From the NCBI GenBank assembly GCA_035483795.1, contig DATHPP010000286.1:1-9139 (forward strand): DNA of 9,139 nt, read 5' to 3'. Of this stretch, positions 1-6,447 are shown piece after piece (position 1 is the stretch's first letter; every line of letters starts with the position of its first letter). This DNA is from DASXMX01 sp035483795 (GTDB taxonomy: Bacteria; Planctomycetota; Phycisphaerae; Tepidisphaerales; Tepidisphaeraceae). The translations under genes and the position numbers were made by a program. The notes under the pieces are model-generated. The model worked only from the letters and a program-made list of their open reading frames with translations, was not told the DNA's origin and ran no database searches.

Positions 1-664
1 GCTTGCGGCGGTCCTCGATGTCCATTCCCGCAATGGCCTTGATATAGCCAATCGACGTGCCCGCGGCGGCACGGTCGAGGCCCGCGCCTGGATACATGAC
101 GCAATCCACCCAGTACTTGAGCGTCCCCGATTCGCTGCGGGAATCGACGTCGATCTGCTCGGCGCCTTTTTTGAGGGCGTCGGTGAGGGCAGCTTGGGTC
201 GCGTCGTACGCCGGCCGATCCGGTGCGTCGCCCGCCGGAGGTTCGATGGGCTGCCCGTTCTTGGTGACGAGCAAAACCTGACCGGCCACAGCTTTAACTT
301 CCTTCTTTTTCCCAAAGCTGTGAAGCCAGTCGTGGAACTGGCTTTTGAGGTCATCGAGTCCGACCTTCTGGTGCCGGATCGTCAGATAGGTACCGATGTC
401 CACCGCAAACACCACCACCAGTAGCGGCATCGTCACGAAGTAGTACGGCAACAGAAAAAAGAGGAAGTAGGCGACGACCATGCTTCCGAGCATGCCGATG
501 TTCAGTGGGATTCGCGGCAGGTGGGCGACGACCGCGTCCTTGTCCGCCCACGCCAGCATCTTGGCCCAGATCAGCAGCAGCACGATCGCCGGTATGATCT
601 TGAAGATGTTGACGTATCCGCCACCGATCAGGTCTGCGGCCGCCAGCATGTGAATGGCTCCCAT
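1..664 (-). CDS. GspE/PilB-family secretion or pilus ATPase with N-terminal membrane segments (partial, 3' end off the left edge)
   Basis: This is the first 221 codons of a longer gene that runs off the left edge. The ATG at 664 has a GAGGAG ribosome site 5 bases upstream. Hydrophobic segments lie at about residues 20-38, 56-76 and 78-97, followed by a basic linker (about 98-125). From about residue 155 the sequence looks like the N2 domain that precedes the RecA-like core in type II secretion/type IV pilus ATPases: an IDVD strand, YWVDCVMYP in place of the usual R-x-D-G strand, then IKAIAGMDIEDRRK, which matches the family's 'iK.lAgmdi.eRR.PQ' segment. Walker A, Asp-box and Walker B would lie beyond the edge and cannot be checked. 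Such ATPases power pilus or pseudopilus assembly at the inner membrane and are usually soluble, so the membrane-spanning N-terminus is unusual. The gene is last in view of a five-gene minus-strand run, 92 bp after its upstream neighbour. Family assignment is fairly sure; the system it serves is unknown. Confidence 0.72.
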   Translation of the reverse strand, partial: MGAIHMLAAADLIGGGYVNIFKIIPAIVLLLIWAKMLAWADKDAVVAHLPRIPLNIGMLGSMVVAYFLFFLLPYYFVTMPLLVVVFAVDIGTYLTIRHQKVGLDDLKSQFHDWLHSFGKKKEVKAVAGQVLLVTKNGQPIEPPAGDAPDRPAYDATQAALTDALKKGAEQIDVDSRSESGTLKYWVDCVMYPGAGLDRAAAGTSIGYIKAIAGMDIEDRRK

Positions 665-756
665 CGAATCTCCTCGAGGACAACTTCTGCCGCCCCCGCG
701 CGGCCATCTATCTTACGAAATCGCCCGGCGATAGTGAAACATTTCCCTCCTGCCCG

Positions 757-1203
757 CTAGCGCATCGGGATCGAGTCGTCCTCGTCGTTCAGGGTAATGG
801 TCTGCCGGAGCGGGGGCTCCTCCTCCTTGGGGATGGGCTGCTCGCCAGTCAGGGGCACCAGCACCGGCTTCTGCTCGCCATGGCGGATGGCGTCGATCGT
901 TTCCGATACCTCGCCGGCCAATTCCCGCGGCGTCAGCCCGCCCACGCACAAGACCAGGATCAGGATCGTCAGCATCTGAAGGATCGCCGCAAGGACGTAC
1001 ATGACGTGGGAAAGTGAGCTTCCCTCGTCACGGCCCATGTGGCCGATCGCGTCGAACAGGATGATGACCATGAGCAGCCCGATCGACGAATAGAATTGCG
1101 GCTTGTTCTTCACGAGATGCGGCCAGACCAGACACAAGAGAATAAAGCCGGTGATGGCGGTAGTGACGCCTTGCATAACGCGCCAGTGTACCGCGCGGCT
1201 CAC
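757..1203 (-). CDS. Small three-helix membrane protein, function unknown
   Basis: This 148-residue protein is not recognised as a named family. It has three hydrophobic segments (about residues 12-31, 38-57 and 65-92) and then a soluble, strongly charged tail of about 55 residues containing an acidic stretch (PKEEEPP, NDEDD). The chosen start is the GTG at 1203, 24 bases after the stop of the upstream regulator gene. The ribosome site there is weak (GGCAGGCG). An internal ATG (MQGVTT, residue 10) is a possible alternative but has no better ribosome site. Position, spacing and strand put it in the operon that begins at 2678. It lies between a winged-helix regulator and a membrane-anchored secretion-type ATPase, so a membrane role linked to one of those is possible, but nothing in the sequence names it. 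That it is coding is likely, given clear helices and open frame with the opposite strand only showing shadows. Confidence 0.7.
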   Translation of the reverse strand: MSRAVHWRVMQGVTTAITGFILLCLVWPHLVKNKPQFYSSIGLLMVIILFDAIGHMGRDEGSSLSHVMYVLAAILQMLTILILVLCVGGLTPRELAGEVSETIDAIRHGEQKPVLVPLTGEQPIPKEEEPPLRQTITLNDEDDSIPMR

Positions 1204-1227
1204 GGTTGCACTGCGCCTGCCGGGCGC

Positions 1228-1563
1228 CTAAACATTGGCGGATCTGATCAAGCCTTCAATCGCCTTGAGGTGAATCTTCAGTGCCTTCTGCCCGGCCGGT
1301 GTGAGCGAATACCAGCTGGTGGGCTTGCGGTCGACAAACGCCTTTTTGACGGCGACGTAACCAGCGTCCTCGAGCTTGCGGAGCTGCGCGCCCAGATTAC
1401 CGTCCGTCTCCTCGAGCAGGACCTTAAGCCGGGTAAACGTGAGGGCTTCGGTGCTGGTCAGCAGCACCAGAGCCCCCAGCCGGCTGCGGTGCTGGAGCAG
1501 CGGGTCGAGCTGCTCCAGGCCGGGCGGCGGCTGGATGGTCTCCTGGGCACGATCGTTTGCCAT
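1228..1563 (-). CDS. Small winged-helix transcriptional regulator (HTH_34/PF13601-like)
   Basis: This is a 111-residue DNA-binding protein. Residues about 24-95 form a winged helix: LDPLLQHRSRLGALVLL is the opening helix, FTRLKVLLEETDGNLGAQLRKLEDAGYV the helix-turn-helix, and AVKKAFVDRKPTSWYSLTPAG the wing. The D-G-N-L...L-x-x-L-E-x-A-G-Y-V pattern and the T/S-W-Y-x-L-T-P-x-G ending match the winged-helix family annotated as HTH_34 (related to MarR/ArsR folds). No effector or metal-binding domain is visible. The ATG at 1563 shares one base with the TGA of the upstream membrane-protein gene (TGATG), and a GAGG lies 7 bases upstream, so translation is probably coupled. In this family a regulator is often paired with a membrane protein. 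Self-regulation through the palindrome at 2698-2712 is a reasonable inference but is not shown. The longer open frame to 1902 is out-of-frame overlap with the neighbouring gene and is not the real start. Confidence 0.85.
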   Translation of the reverse strand: MANDRAQETIQPPPGLEQLDPLLQHRSRLGALVLLTSTEALTFTRLKVLLEETDGNLGAQLRKLEDAGYVAVKKAFVDRKPTSWYSLTPAGQKALKIHLKAIEGLIRSANV

Positions 1564-2147
1564 CACGCGACCTCGCCCGCGCCTCGCCCGTGCCGCGGCG
1601 CAAAAAATGTTGGCAGGATCAATCCCAGCGAGATCACCACCCCCAGTGCCGTCCAGCCGAAATGCGGGACCATTCCGACCACCGCCCCCCCGGCCATCAC
1701 CACTGGGCCCAGCAGCATGAAGTAGCGATGGAAATGCACTCCCCAAAGGAAATAGGTCAACCCGACAAAGCCCACCATCACCTGCCCGGTATACGGCCGA
1801 AACCCAGGCGAGACCGAGGAGAGAGCGATGATGAATCCGACCCCCAGCATGATCCCGCCGCCCATGTGCAGCGCGCCGCGGATCGCCAGCGCCCGGTCCC
1901 ATTGCCCCGTCTTGTGCGAATATCGCCTCCCAATCACCCAGCTCAGCACGCCCCCGACCATGCCGCCGATTCCGAGGAAACTATTCGCATATTCAGGCTT
2001 TAAGTCGAAGAGCGAGTAGCCAACGATCACGTACACCGCCCACAAATAGAAGATGAGCGGCGGGCCCAGGTCGGGCCGCGCGCGCCGCGAAACCGCATTC
2101 CGCACAAACTCAAGGTCTTTCCCTATCTGTTGCACGTCGCCGGTCAT
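1563..2147 (-). CDS. Six-helix integral membrane protein paired with the winged-helix regulator
   Basis: This is a 194-residue protein of unknown function. A hydrophilic N-terminal segment (about 28 residues, QQIGKDLEFVRNAVSRRARP) is followed by about six membrane helices: roughly 30-47, 58-73, 91-111, 120-139, 141-160 and 163-182. Several are glycine-rich (GIGGMVGGV, HMGGGIMLGVG). It ends in a short basic tail. The ATG at 2147 has an AGGAG ribosome site 7 bases upstream that overlaps the stop of the preceding gene, and the 3' end overlaps the start of the winged-helix regulator by one base. No catalytic motif or transporter signature is apparent. The tight coupling to the regulator suggests a functional pair, for example a membrane protein that senses or is controlled by it. 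That is inference from gene order only. Confidence 0.8.
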   Translation of the reverse strand: MTGDVQQIGKDLEFVRNAVSRRARPDLGPPLIFYLWAVYVIVGYSLFDLKPEYANSFLGIGGMVGGVLSWVIGRRYSHKTGQWDRALAIRGALHMGGGIMLGVGFIIALSSVSPGFRPYTGQVMVGFVGLTYFLWGVHFHRYFMLLGPVVMAGGAVVGMVPHFGWTALGVVISLGLILPTFFAPRHGRGAGEVA

Positions 2148-2157
2148 GGCAGATCTC

Positions 2158-2678
2158 CTATCTCTTCGGCAAAGCCGCCGAAAGAATCTCGAACGTCTTG
2201 GGCGTGATCGCCTTCATCGTCACGTCCATATACATGATCACTTTTCCATCGGGCCCAATGATTTTTTTGCGGGCGACGCCGACGCTGGGGTCGACCAGAA
2301 AATTCTCGTCCTCGATTTGCACGCCGTTGGAAGATCTGAAGGAGCCCTTCCAGCAGGTCCACTGCCACGGCGGCCCGAAGAGCACGCCGGCGCCGGTCGT
2401 CGTGTTTTCAGTGTCCTTGAGCGTGAATGAGTTGCCGGACACGGTTTCATGGCGTGTTGTTCCGCCGAGCCGTCGGCCTTCACGACAATCGCCCGCTCGA
2501 CGATCAGGCCATGGTCGGCGTCCTGCGTCTTCTCGACGAGCAGGATCTGCCATCCCATCGGCTTGCCGGCCTCGGAGCTGAGTCTGGCCTCGCCGAGGAA
2601 GTAAGTCTTTTCGACCGCCGCGGGGGAAAGCGGGGTGAACAAGGCGACGGCGAGGAACGACAGCAGGACCCGGCTCAC
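2158..2678 (-). pseudogene. Exported small protein of unknown function, frame broken by an apparent 1-base deletion
   Basis: Two minus-strand frames together make one sensible protein. The first runs from GTG 2678 (AGAAGG 4 bases upstream) for 76 codons: a signal peptide (LLSFLAVALFTPLSPA, likely cleavage near residues 20-21), then YFLGEARLSSEAGKPMGWQI and a strand-rich stretch up to SAEQHA at 2451. The second begins at 2451 (HETVSGNSFTLKD) and runs 97 codons to the TAG at 2158-2160. Adding one base at GCC|AT (for example GCCCAT) joins them into about 173 residues. Past the break, the first frame is low-complexity R/P/S-rich and unlike protein. The break may be a real mutation or a dropped C in the assembly. 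If it is an assembly error, this is an intact exported protein leading the operon. No -1 slippery heptamer with a downstream structure is evident, so programmed frameshifting is not favoured. The C-terminal half repeats themes of strands and ends in ALPKR, with no recognised family. Confidence 0.65.
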
Positions 2679-2697
2679 GGCACCTTCTGCTAGAGTT

Positions 2698-2712
2698 CTC
2701 TATAAAATAGAG
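2698..2712. promoter_or_regulatory. Perfect palindrome over the -10 element, candidate operator
   Basis: CTCTAT-AAA-ATAGAG is a perfect 6+6 bp inverted repeat with a 3-bp centre. It covers the -10 hexamer and the expected start of the operon transcript, a position where a bound dimer would block RNA polymerase. The operon itself encodes a winged-helix regulator (1228-1563), so self-repression is a natural hypothesis. The AT-rich 15 bp stand out against the GC-rich surroundings. Confidence 0.45.
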
Positions 2713-2732
2713 TTATCCCTCCCTCTTGTCAA
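2704..2732 (-). promoter_or_regulatory. Sigma-70-type promoter for the minus-strand operon starting at 2678
   Basis: On the minus strand a perfect TTGACA (2727-2732) is followed after exactly 17 bases by TATTTT (2704-2709), which matches TATAAT at four of six positions. Transcription would begin near 2697, giving a leader of roughly 20 bases before the GTG at 2678. This is the best promoter match in the window. Confidence 0.6.
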
Positions 2733-2800
2733 GCGGAATCTCAGTTTTGCGTTTGGTGCCACGGCGCCTCAGGATCCAAGCATTTCCGCCTGCCCGGGAA

Positions 2801-2834
2801 ACACAGCCGAGGCGGGGGCCGAGGGCGGCTGTGT
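2801..2834 (-). terminator. Possible hairpin terminator downstream of the DUF4185-like gene
   Basis: ACACAGCCG (2801-2809) pairs perfectly with CGGCTGTGT (2826-2834), a 9-bp stem with a 16-base GC-rich loop, 17 bases past the stop of the minus-strand gene ending at 2852. Read on the minus strand it is followed only by a short TTT, so it is a weak intrinsic terminator at best. It lies just upstream of the promoter at 2704-2732, where it would insulate the two transcription units. Confidence 0.35.
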
Positions 2835-2851
2835 CACAAGGAAAAGATCTG

Positions 2852-3928
2852 CTACCGCGCCGTCAGCTTCAACGTGGCCTTTCGCAGACAGAAGGTGTAG
2901 TAGCCCCCATCGAGGCCGGAGAACACGAGCCACATCGTCCTGCCGTCACGACTCATCCAGCGGCTGGGGAATTTCTGGTGATAGGTTCGCGAGCCTTTGG
3001 CCCAGTCATCCTCGTAAGAGACAGTCGTCCACGGCCCCCAGGGCTCGGGCGCGTCGAACACGCCCAGGGCCGGGGTGTGCATGGCGGTAATACCCGGGGG
3101 CTGGTGCGGAGTGGTGAGGATGTATCGCCGCACGCCGGCGTTGTACGTGATCGCGATCCGCTCGGTCCCGTGCGGATCGGTAAAGATCGGCTTGCGATTG
3201 GCGATGTCCGCCGACCACGTCGGCTGAGCGGCTGCATCCATGCCGGCAAAGAACTCCCACGCGCCTCGCTGTCCGACGCTTTCCCGCGGCACCCGCGCCA
3301 GCACGATGTTCGGCGAAAACTCATACGCACTGTCGTTGTCCTGCGACGCGATGTAGACGTACCCGTCCCGCGCACCCTGGTAGCTGGGGCCGAACTGAAC
3401 GAATTCCGGGCAGCCGAAGGTGCCGGAAAAATACCAGTCGGCCCAGGTCCAAGTGGCCCCGCGGTCATTGCTCGACGCAAGCCGGGAGTGCTTGAAATCT
3501 TTTCCGTCGGGTTTGTAGTTACGCACGAACAGGTACAACGTCTGATCGACCATCAGCAAAGCGCTGCTCTTGATTCCCTTGGACCCGCCGCCCGTCGAGT
3601 CGATGTTGCTGACAAAATCCTCGGCAAGGACGGTGGGCGGATTGCCCGTCACCCGGGCGAAGCCCAGCGATAATCGCGGCTTGCGCTTGCTAAAGCCCGG
3701 CCCGTCGCCCAGCGACGTGATCTGAAGGTCCCCTTCCACCCAGGTGATCGGCCAGTTGTCGCCCGCCCCATCGGTCAGCTTCACCACCTGCGCGTCCCAA
3801 CTCAATTCGCCAATGATCGGGCTATGCGGATAAGGCGGCGCCTCCGCGGAAGCCGGTGAGCCCATCGTCGCAACACTGAACAGGATCGTAACGGCCAGCG
3901 TCTTCGCGGCGAGGTTCATCCGAGTCAC
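2852..3928 (-). CDS. Secreted DUF4185-like / Asp-box beta-propeller protein
   Basis: This 358-residue protein has a signal peptide (hydrophobic core LAVTILFSVATM, cleavage expected after ASA, residues 26-28), so it is exported. The mature part resembles DUF4185-type proteins with a sialidase-like propeller fold: GDNWPITWVEGDLQITSLGD near residues 57-75, LGFARVTG, an Asp-box SNDRGATW (153-160), then FGCPEFVQFG and the YQGARDGYVYIASQDNDSAYE segment (183-203), ITYNAGVRRYILT, and near the end a second Asp-box-like SRDGRTMWLVFSG. The family probably binds or cleaves glycans, but no proven activity is known to me, and the catalytic Arg triad of true sialidases cannot be assigned by eye. The start could be GTG 3928 (GGAGGG 10 bases upstream) or ATG 3919; the signal peptide is intact either way. 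It stands alone, divergent from the polysaccharide exporter genes and ending before the left operon's promoter. Confidence 0.8.
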   Translation of the reverse strand: MTRMNLAAKTLAVTILFSVATMGSPASAEAPPYPHSPIIGELSWDAQVVKLTDGAGDNWPITWVEGDLQITSLGDGPGFSKRKPRLSLGFARVTGNPPTVLAEDFVSNIDSTGGGSKGIKSSALLMVDQTLYLFVRNYKPDGKDFKHSRLASSNDRGATWTWADWYFSGTFGCPEFVQFGPSYQGARDGYVYIASQDNDSAYEFSPNIVLARVPRESVGQRGAWEFFAGMDAAAQPTWSADIANRKPIFTDPHGTERIAITYNAGVRRYILTTPHQPPGITAMHTPALGVFDAPEPWGPWTTVSYEDDWAKGSRTYHQKFPSRWMSRDGRTMWLVFSGLDGGYYTFCLRKATLKLTAR

Positions 3929-4033
3929 TTTAACGCCGCCCTCCGCGTTTCACCAGAGAGGCCCGATCAAGATCAGAGTTCGATATTCGGCGTTCAGCAT
4001 TCACGGGGCGGTACCCTAAGATGCCCTCAGATA

Positions 4034-4061
4034 TTGACGGGATCGCTCGAGTTTCCATAGT
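4034..4061 (+). promoter_or_regulatory. Candidate promoter for the polysaccharide exporter operon
   Basis: TTGACG (4034-4039, five of six) and CATAGT (4056-4061, four of six) are separated by 16 bases and lie about 80 bases before the permease start. The fit is reasonable but not strong, and the GC-rich context offers other partial matches. No comparably good promoter was seen on the minus strand for the gene starting at 3928. Confidence 0.35.
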
Positions 4062-4126
4062 GTGGCAGCATGAATGACTAGAGGGGGAAGCCCGCATCGC
4101 CGATGTTTGTTCAGTCAGGATGCATC

Positions 4127-4131
4127 AGGAG
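4127..4131 (+). promoter_or_regulatory. Ribosome binding site that sets the permease start at 4141
   Basis: AGGAG lies 9 bases before the ATG at 4141. The upstream in-frame ATG at 4120 has no comparable site in front of it, and the AGGAG would fall inside its coding region. The shorter protein is therefore preferred. Confidence 0.6.
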
Positions 4132-4140
4132 TTAGCTGAA

Positions 4141-5088
4141 ATGCCGATCTCCGCCGCGGTACCACCCGCGCTACCGGCGGAAGTCCCCCCGCCCTCGGCG
4201 GGACTTGCTCCCTCGCCACAAGCTGTTGTGGAGAGCGAGACGGTTATCGCCCCAAGCCAGGGATGGATCGGAGTCAACTGGTTCGAGTTGTTCCGCAGCC
4301 GCGAGTTGCTCTATTTCCTGGTCTGGCGCGATGTTAAAGTGCGCTACAAGCAGGCCGTGCTCGGGGCGGCATGGGTGGTGCTTCAGCCGCTGTTCAGCAT
4401 GGTCTTGTTTACGCTGATCTTCGGCCGTGTCGCTAATTTCAGCCAAAAGATGGGTGAATGGGGCGGTGTTTATGCCTTGTTTGTGTTCGTGGCAATGCTG
4501 CCCTGGCAGTTGGTTTTCACGGGTTTGAATGCTGGCGGCATGTCACTTTTGAACCAGACGCATTTGCTAACCAAGATTTACTTTCCGCGACTGTACGTGC
4601 CGACCTCAGTAGTGGGCGGGGCGCTATTCGACTTCCTGGTGTCGGCGGTCTTCGTGGTGGTTTTGATGTTCTGGTACCACGTGCCGCCTTCGCCGCTGAT
4701 CCTCCTGATGCCTCTTTTGCTTCTGGCGACAGTGGCCTGTGGCCTGGGGGCCGCGTATCTCTTTTCGGCGCTGACGATTACATACCGCGATTTTCGGTTC
4801 CTGATCCCGTTTATCGGGCAGGTGTGGATGTGGGCGAGTTTCGTGGCGTTTCCGCCTCCGACCATGTGGGGCGCGATTGGGCCGAAGACCCGGATGATCC
4901 TGGCGCTCAATCCCATGTACGGGATCATTGCCGCCTGGCGCAAAATGCTGCTGGGCGGGGCGCCGGACCAGTTGACGGGCTGGAACCCGTGGTACTTTGC
5001 CAGTTCAATCGTTGTCACCGCCGCCCTGTTTCTACTGGGGCTTTTCTACTTCCGCCGGACCGAACGGCGGTTTGCCGACATCGCATGA
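4141..5088 (+). CDS. wzm: ABC-2 polysaccharide/O-antigen export permease (Wzm/TagG/KpsM type)
   Basis: This is a 315-residue inner-membrane subunit of a polysaccharide ABC exporter. Residues 1-40 are a Pro/Ala-rich cytoplasmic leader. Then comes the family's signature entry segment LVWRDVKVRYKQAVLGAAWVVLQPL (about 60-84, R-D-x-K-V-R-Y-K-x-x-x-L-G-x-x-W). About six membrane helices follow: around 74-95, 109-128, 155-178, 184-208, 218-240 and 288-305. The LNPMYGIIAAWR segment (256-267) and the basic C-terminus FRRTERRF are also typical. Total length is slightly above the usual 260-280 because of the leader. The protein would form a channel for undecaprenol-linked glycan with the ATPase encoded next, whose ATG overlaps this stop by four bases (ATGA). 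The substrate cannot be read from the sequence and no glycosyltransferase genes are in the window. The symbol is by family and is not organism-specific. Confidence 0.92.
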   Translation: MPISAAVPPALPAEVPPPSAGLAPSPQAVVESETVIAPSQGWIGVNWFELFRSRELLYFLVWRDVKVRYKQAVLGAAWVVLQPLFSMVLFTLIFGRVANFSQKMGEWGGVYALFVFVAMLPWQLVFTGLNAGGMSLLNQTHLLTKIYFPRLYVPTSVVGGALFDFLVSAVFVVVLMFWYHVPPSPLILLMPLLLLATVACGLGAAYLFSALTITYRDFRFLIPFIGQVWMWASFVAFPPPTMWGAIGPKTRMILALNPMYGIIAAWRKMLLGGAPDQLTGWNPWYFASSIVVTAALFLLGLFYFRRTERRFADIA

Positions 5089-6341
5089 GCAAGCCGATTA
5101 TCAGCATCGAACGGCTCGGCAAGGCGTACTTCCTGGGCCGTCACATCGACCCCCACCAGACGTTTCGCGACACGCTGGCGAACCTCTGCAAGGCGCCGCT
5201 CCAGCGCCTGCGCGAGCGGAGCGGGCCGACGCACCAATCCGAGGACGCCTTCTGGGCACTGCGTGACGTGAGCTTCGAGGTCAATCCCGGCGAGGTGGTC
5301 GGGCTGGTCGGACGCAACGGCGCGGGAAAAAGCACGCTGCTCAAGCTCTTGAGCCGGATCACCGAGCCGACCGAGGGCCGGGCGATCCTGCGCGGGCGGG
5401 TAGCGTCGCTGCTGGAAGTCGGGACCGGGTTTCATCCGGAACTGAGCGGCCGGGAAAACATTTTCCTCAACGGCTCGATCCTGGGGATGACGCGAAAGGA
5501 AATTCAGAAGAAGTTCGATCAGATCGTGGCGTTTTCAGAGATCGAGGAATTTCTGGATACGCCGGTGAAGCGGTATTCGTCGGGCATGTACGTGCGGCTG
5601 GCTTTTGCCGTGGCGGCGCACCTCGAGCCGGAAATCCTGATCGTCGACGAAGTTCTGGCGGTGGGTGATGCGCGGTTTCAGAAACGCTGCCTGGGGAAGA
5701 TGCAGGAAGTAGCCAGCGGCCAGGGCCGAACGGTGCTGTTCGTCAGCCACAACATGCAGGCAGTCTCGACCCTGACCCAACGATGCCTGCTGCTGAGCAA
5801 AGGCCGGGTGGCGGCGATGGGGCCGACGCCGGACATCATCAGCCAGTACATCCACGAGGGCGGCGCGACGCCCGAAATGATCTACAGCGTTCCCGCCTCG
5901 ACCGAGCGGCCGAACATCACGCGGATGGAACTGCGCACCAGCGAGCCGCACAATGTTCAGACCAACGGCAAACCCCTCCAGATCATCGTCGAGGTGAGCA
6001 CCCCCTGGCCGATCGAAAGCGCCCGTGTCTCGATTCATGTCTGCAGCCGGCTCGGCGAGCCGCTGGTCCACTTCTGGGCCCAGGACAGCGATCAGCAGAT
6101 GTGCCGCAAGCCCGGAAGCTATCGCCTTGTGTTCGATGTCCCCAAGCTCCGGCTGTTCATGGGCAACTACACGCTCCGCGCCAACTTCAAGGAGTACTTC
6201 GGCGGCCGCGAGTTCGACGCGGTCGACAGCGCCTGCCCCTTCGAGGTCGTCATGTACGGCCAGGAGCGCGAGGGCGGCTGGTGGAAAGGCGCCTGCGCCT
6301 ACCTTGAAGAAGGAAAATGGGCCGTGGAAAAAGTCGCCTGA
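5085..6341 (+). CDS. wzt: Polysaccharide ABC exporter ATPase with C-terminal Wzt carbohydrate-binding domain
   Basis: This 418-residue protein couples ATP hydrolysis to glycan export through the permease encoded just upstream. The nucleotide-binding domain (about 1-245) has Walker A GRNGAGKST (76-84), the ABC signature YSSGM (164-168), Walker B ILIVDE (184-189) and the H-loop His222 in SHNMQ. The family's insert of about 35 residues (HIDPHQTFRDTLANL...) sits between the first strand and ALRDVSFEV. LLEVGTGFHPELSGRENIFLNG (109-130) is the highly conserved Q-loop region of Wzt/TagH-like ATPases. Residues about 270-405 look like the Wzt C-terminal beta-sandwich (PF14524-type), which in known O-antigen systems recognises the terminal modification of the finished chain. 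That would imply length- or cap-controlled export, although homology is by pattern and not checked. The start at 5085 makes an ATGA overlap with the permease stop. The frame is open further upstream to 4458, but only as overlap with the permease. Confidence 0.93.
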   Translation: MSKPIISIERLGKAYFLGRHIDPHQTFRDTLANLCKAPLQRLRERSGPTHQSEDAFWALRDVSFEVNPGEVVGLVGRNGAGKSTLLKLLSRITEPTEGRAILRGRVASLLEVGTGFHPELSGRENIFLNGSILGMTRKEIQKKFDQIVAFSEIEEFLDTPVKRYSSGMYVRLAFAVAAHLEPEILIVDEVLAVGDARFQKRCLGKMQEVASGQGRTVLFVSHNMQAVSTLTQRCLLLSKGRVAAMGPTPDIISQYIHEGGATPEMIYSVPASTERPNITRMELRTSEPHNVQTNGKPLQIIVEVSTPWPIESARVSIHVCSRLGEPLVHFWAQDSDQQMCRKPGSYRLVFDVPKLRLFMGNYTLRANFKEYFGGREFDAVDSACPFEVVMYGQEREGGWWKGACAYLEEGKWAVEKVA

Positions 6342-6447
6342 GGCTGGTGTGCGGGAAATCAGCGCGCCAACCGAACATCACAAAAACGCCCCCTGCGCTC
6401 TCCAACGGGGCCCCCTGACACCCCCTGACATTTTCTTATCCTCTCAC

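Noticed and set aside
351..707. 118-codon minus-strand ORF overlapping the ATPase gene
   Set aside because: It is a different frame from the one with membrane helices, an RBS and the N2-like segment, and its translation is Arg/Gly/His-rich.
1039..2003. Plus-strand ORFs of 148-228 codons opposite the left operon
   Set aside because: They lie antisense to genes with membrane helices and a winged-helix fold, and their translations are low-complexity without motifs.
2440..2460. Programmed -1 frameshift to join the two halves of the exported protein
   Set aside because: There is no X-XXY-YYZ slippery heptamer at the junction and no clear stimulatory stem just after it; a deletion or sequencing error is simpler.
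2726..3673. 315-codon plus-strand ORF antisense to the DUF4185-like gene
   Set aside because: The minus strand has a signal peptide and clear family motifs over the same bases; the plus-strand frame is Arg/Gly/Val-rich and is a GC-rich shadow.
4458..5084. Long in-frame upstream extension of the ABC ATPase frame (more than 200 codons without a stop)
   Set aside because: It overlaps the permease gene in another frame, its translation has no family character, and the ATGA overlap at 5085-5088 with a family-typical N-terminus (MSKPIISIERLGKAYF) fixes the real start.
6374..6414. GCCCC...GGGGC pairing after wzt as a terminator
   Set aside because: The stem is only about five base pairs with a long loop and is followed by C-rich repeats and not a T-tract.
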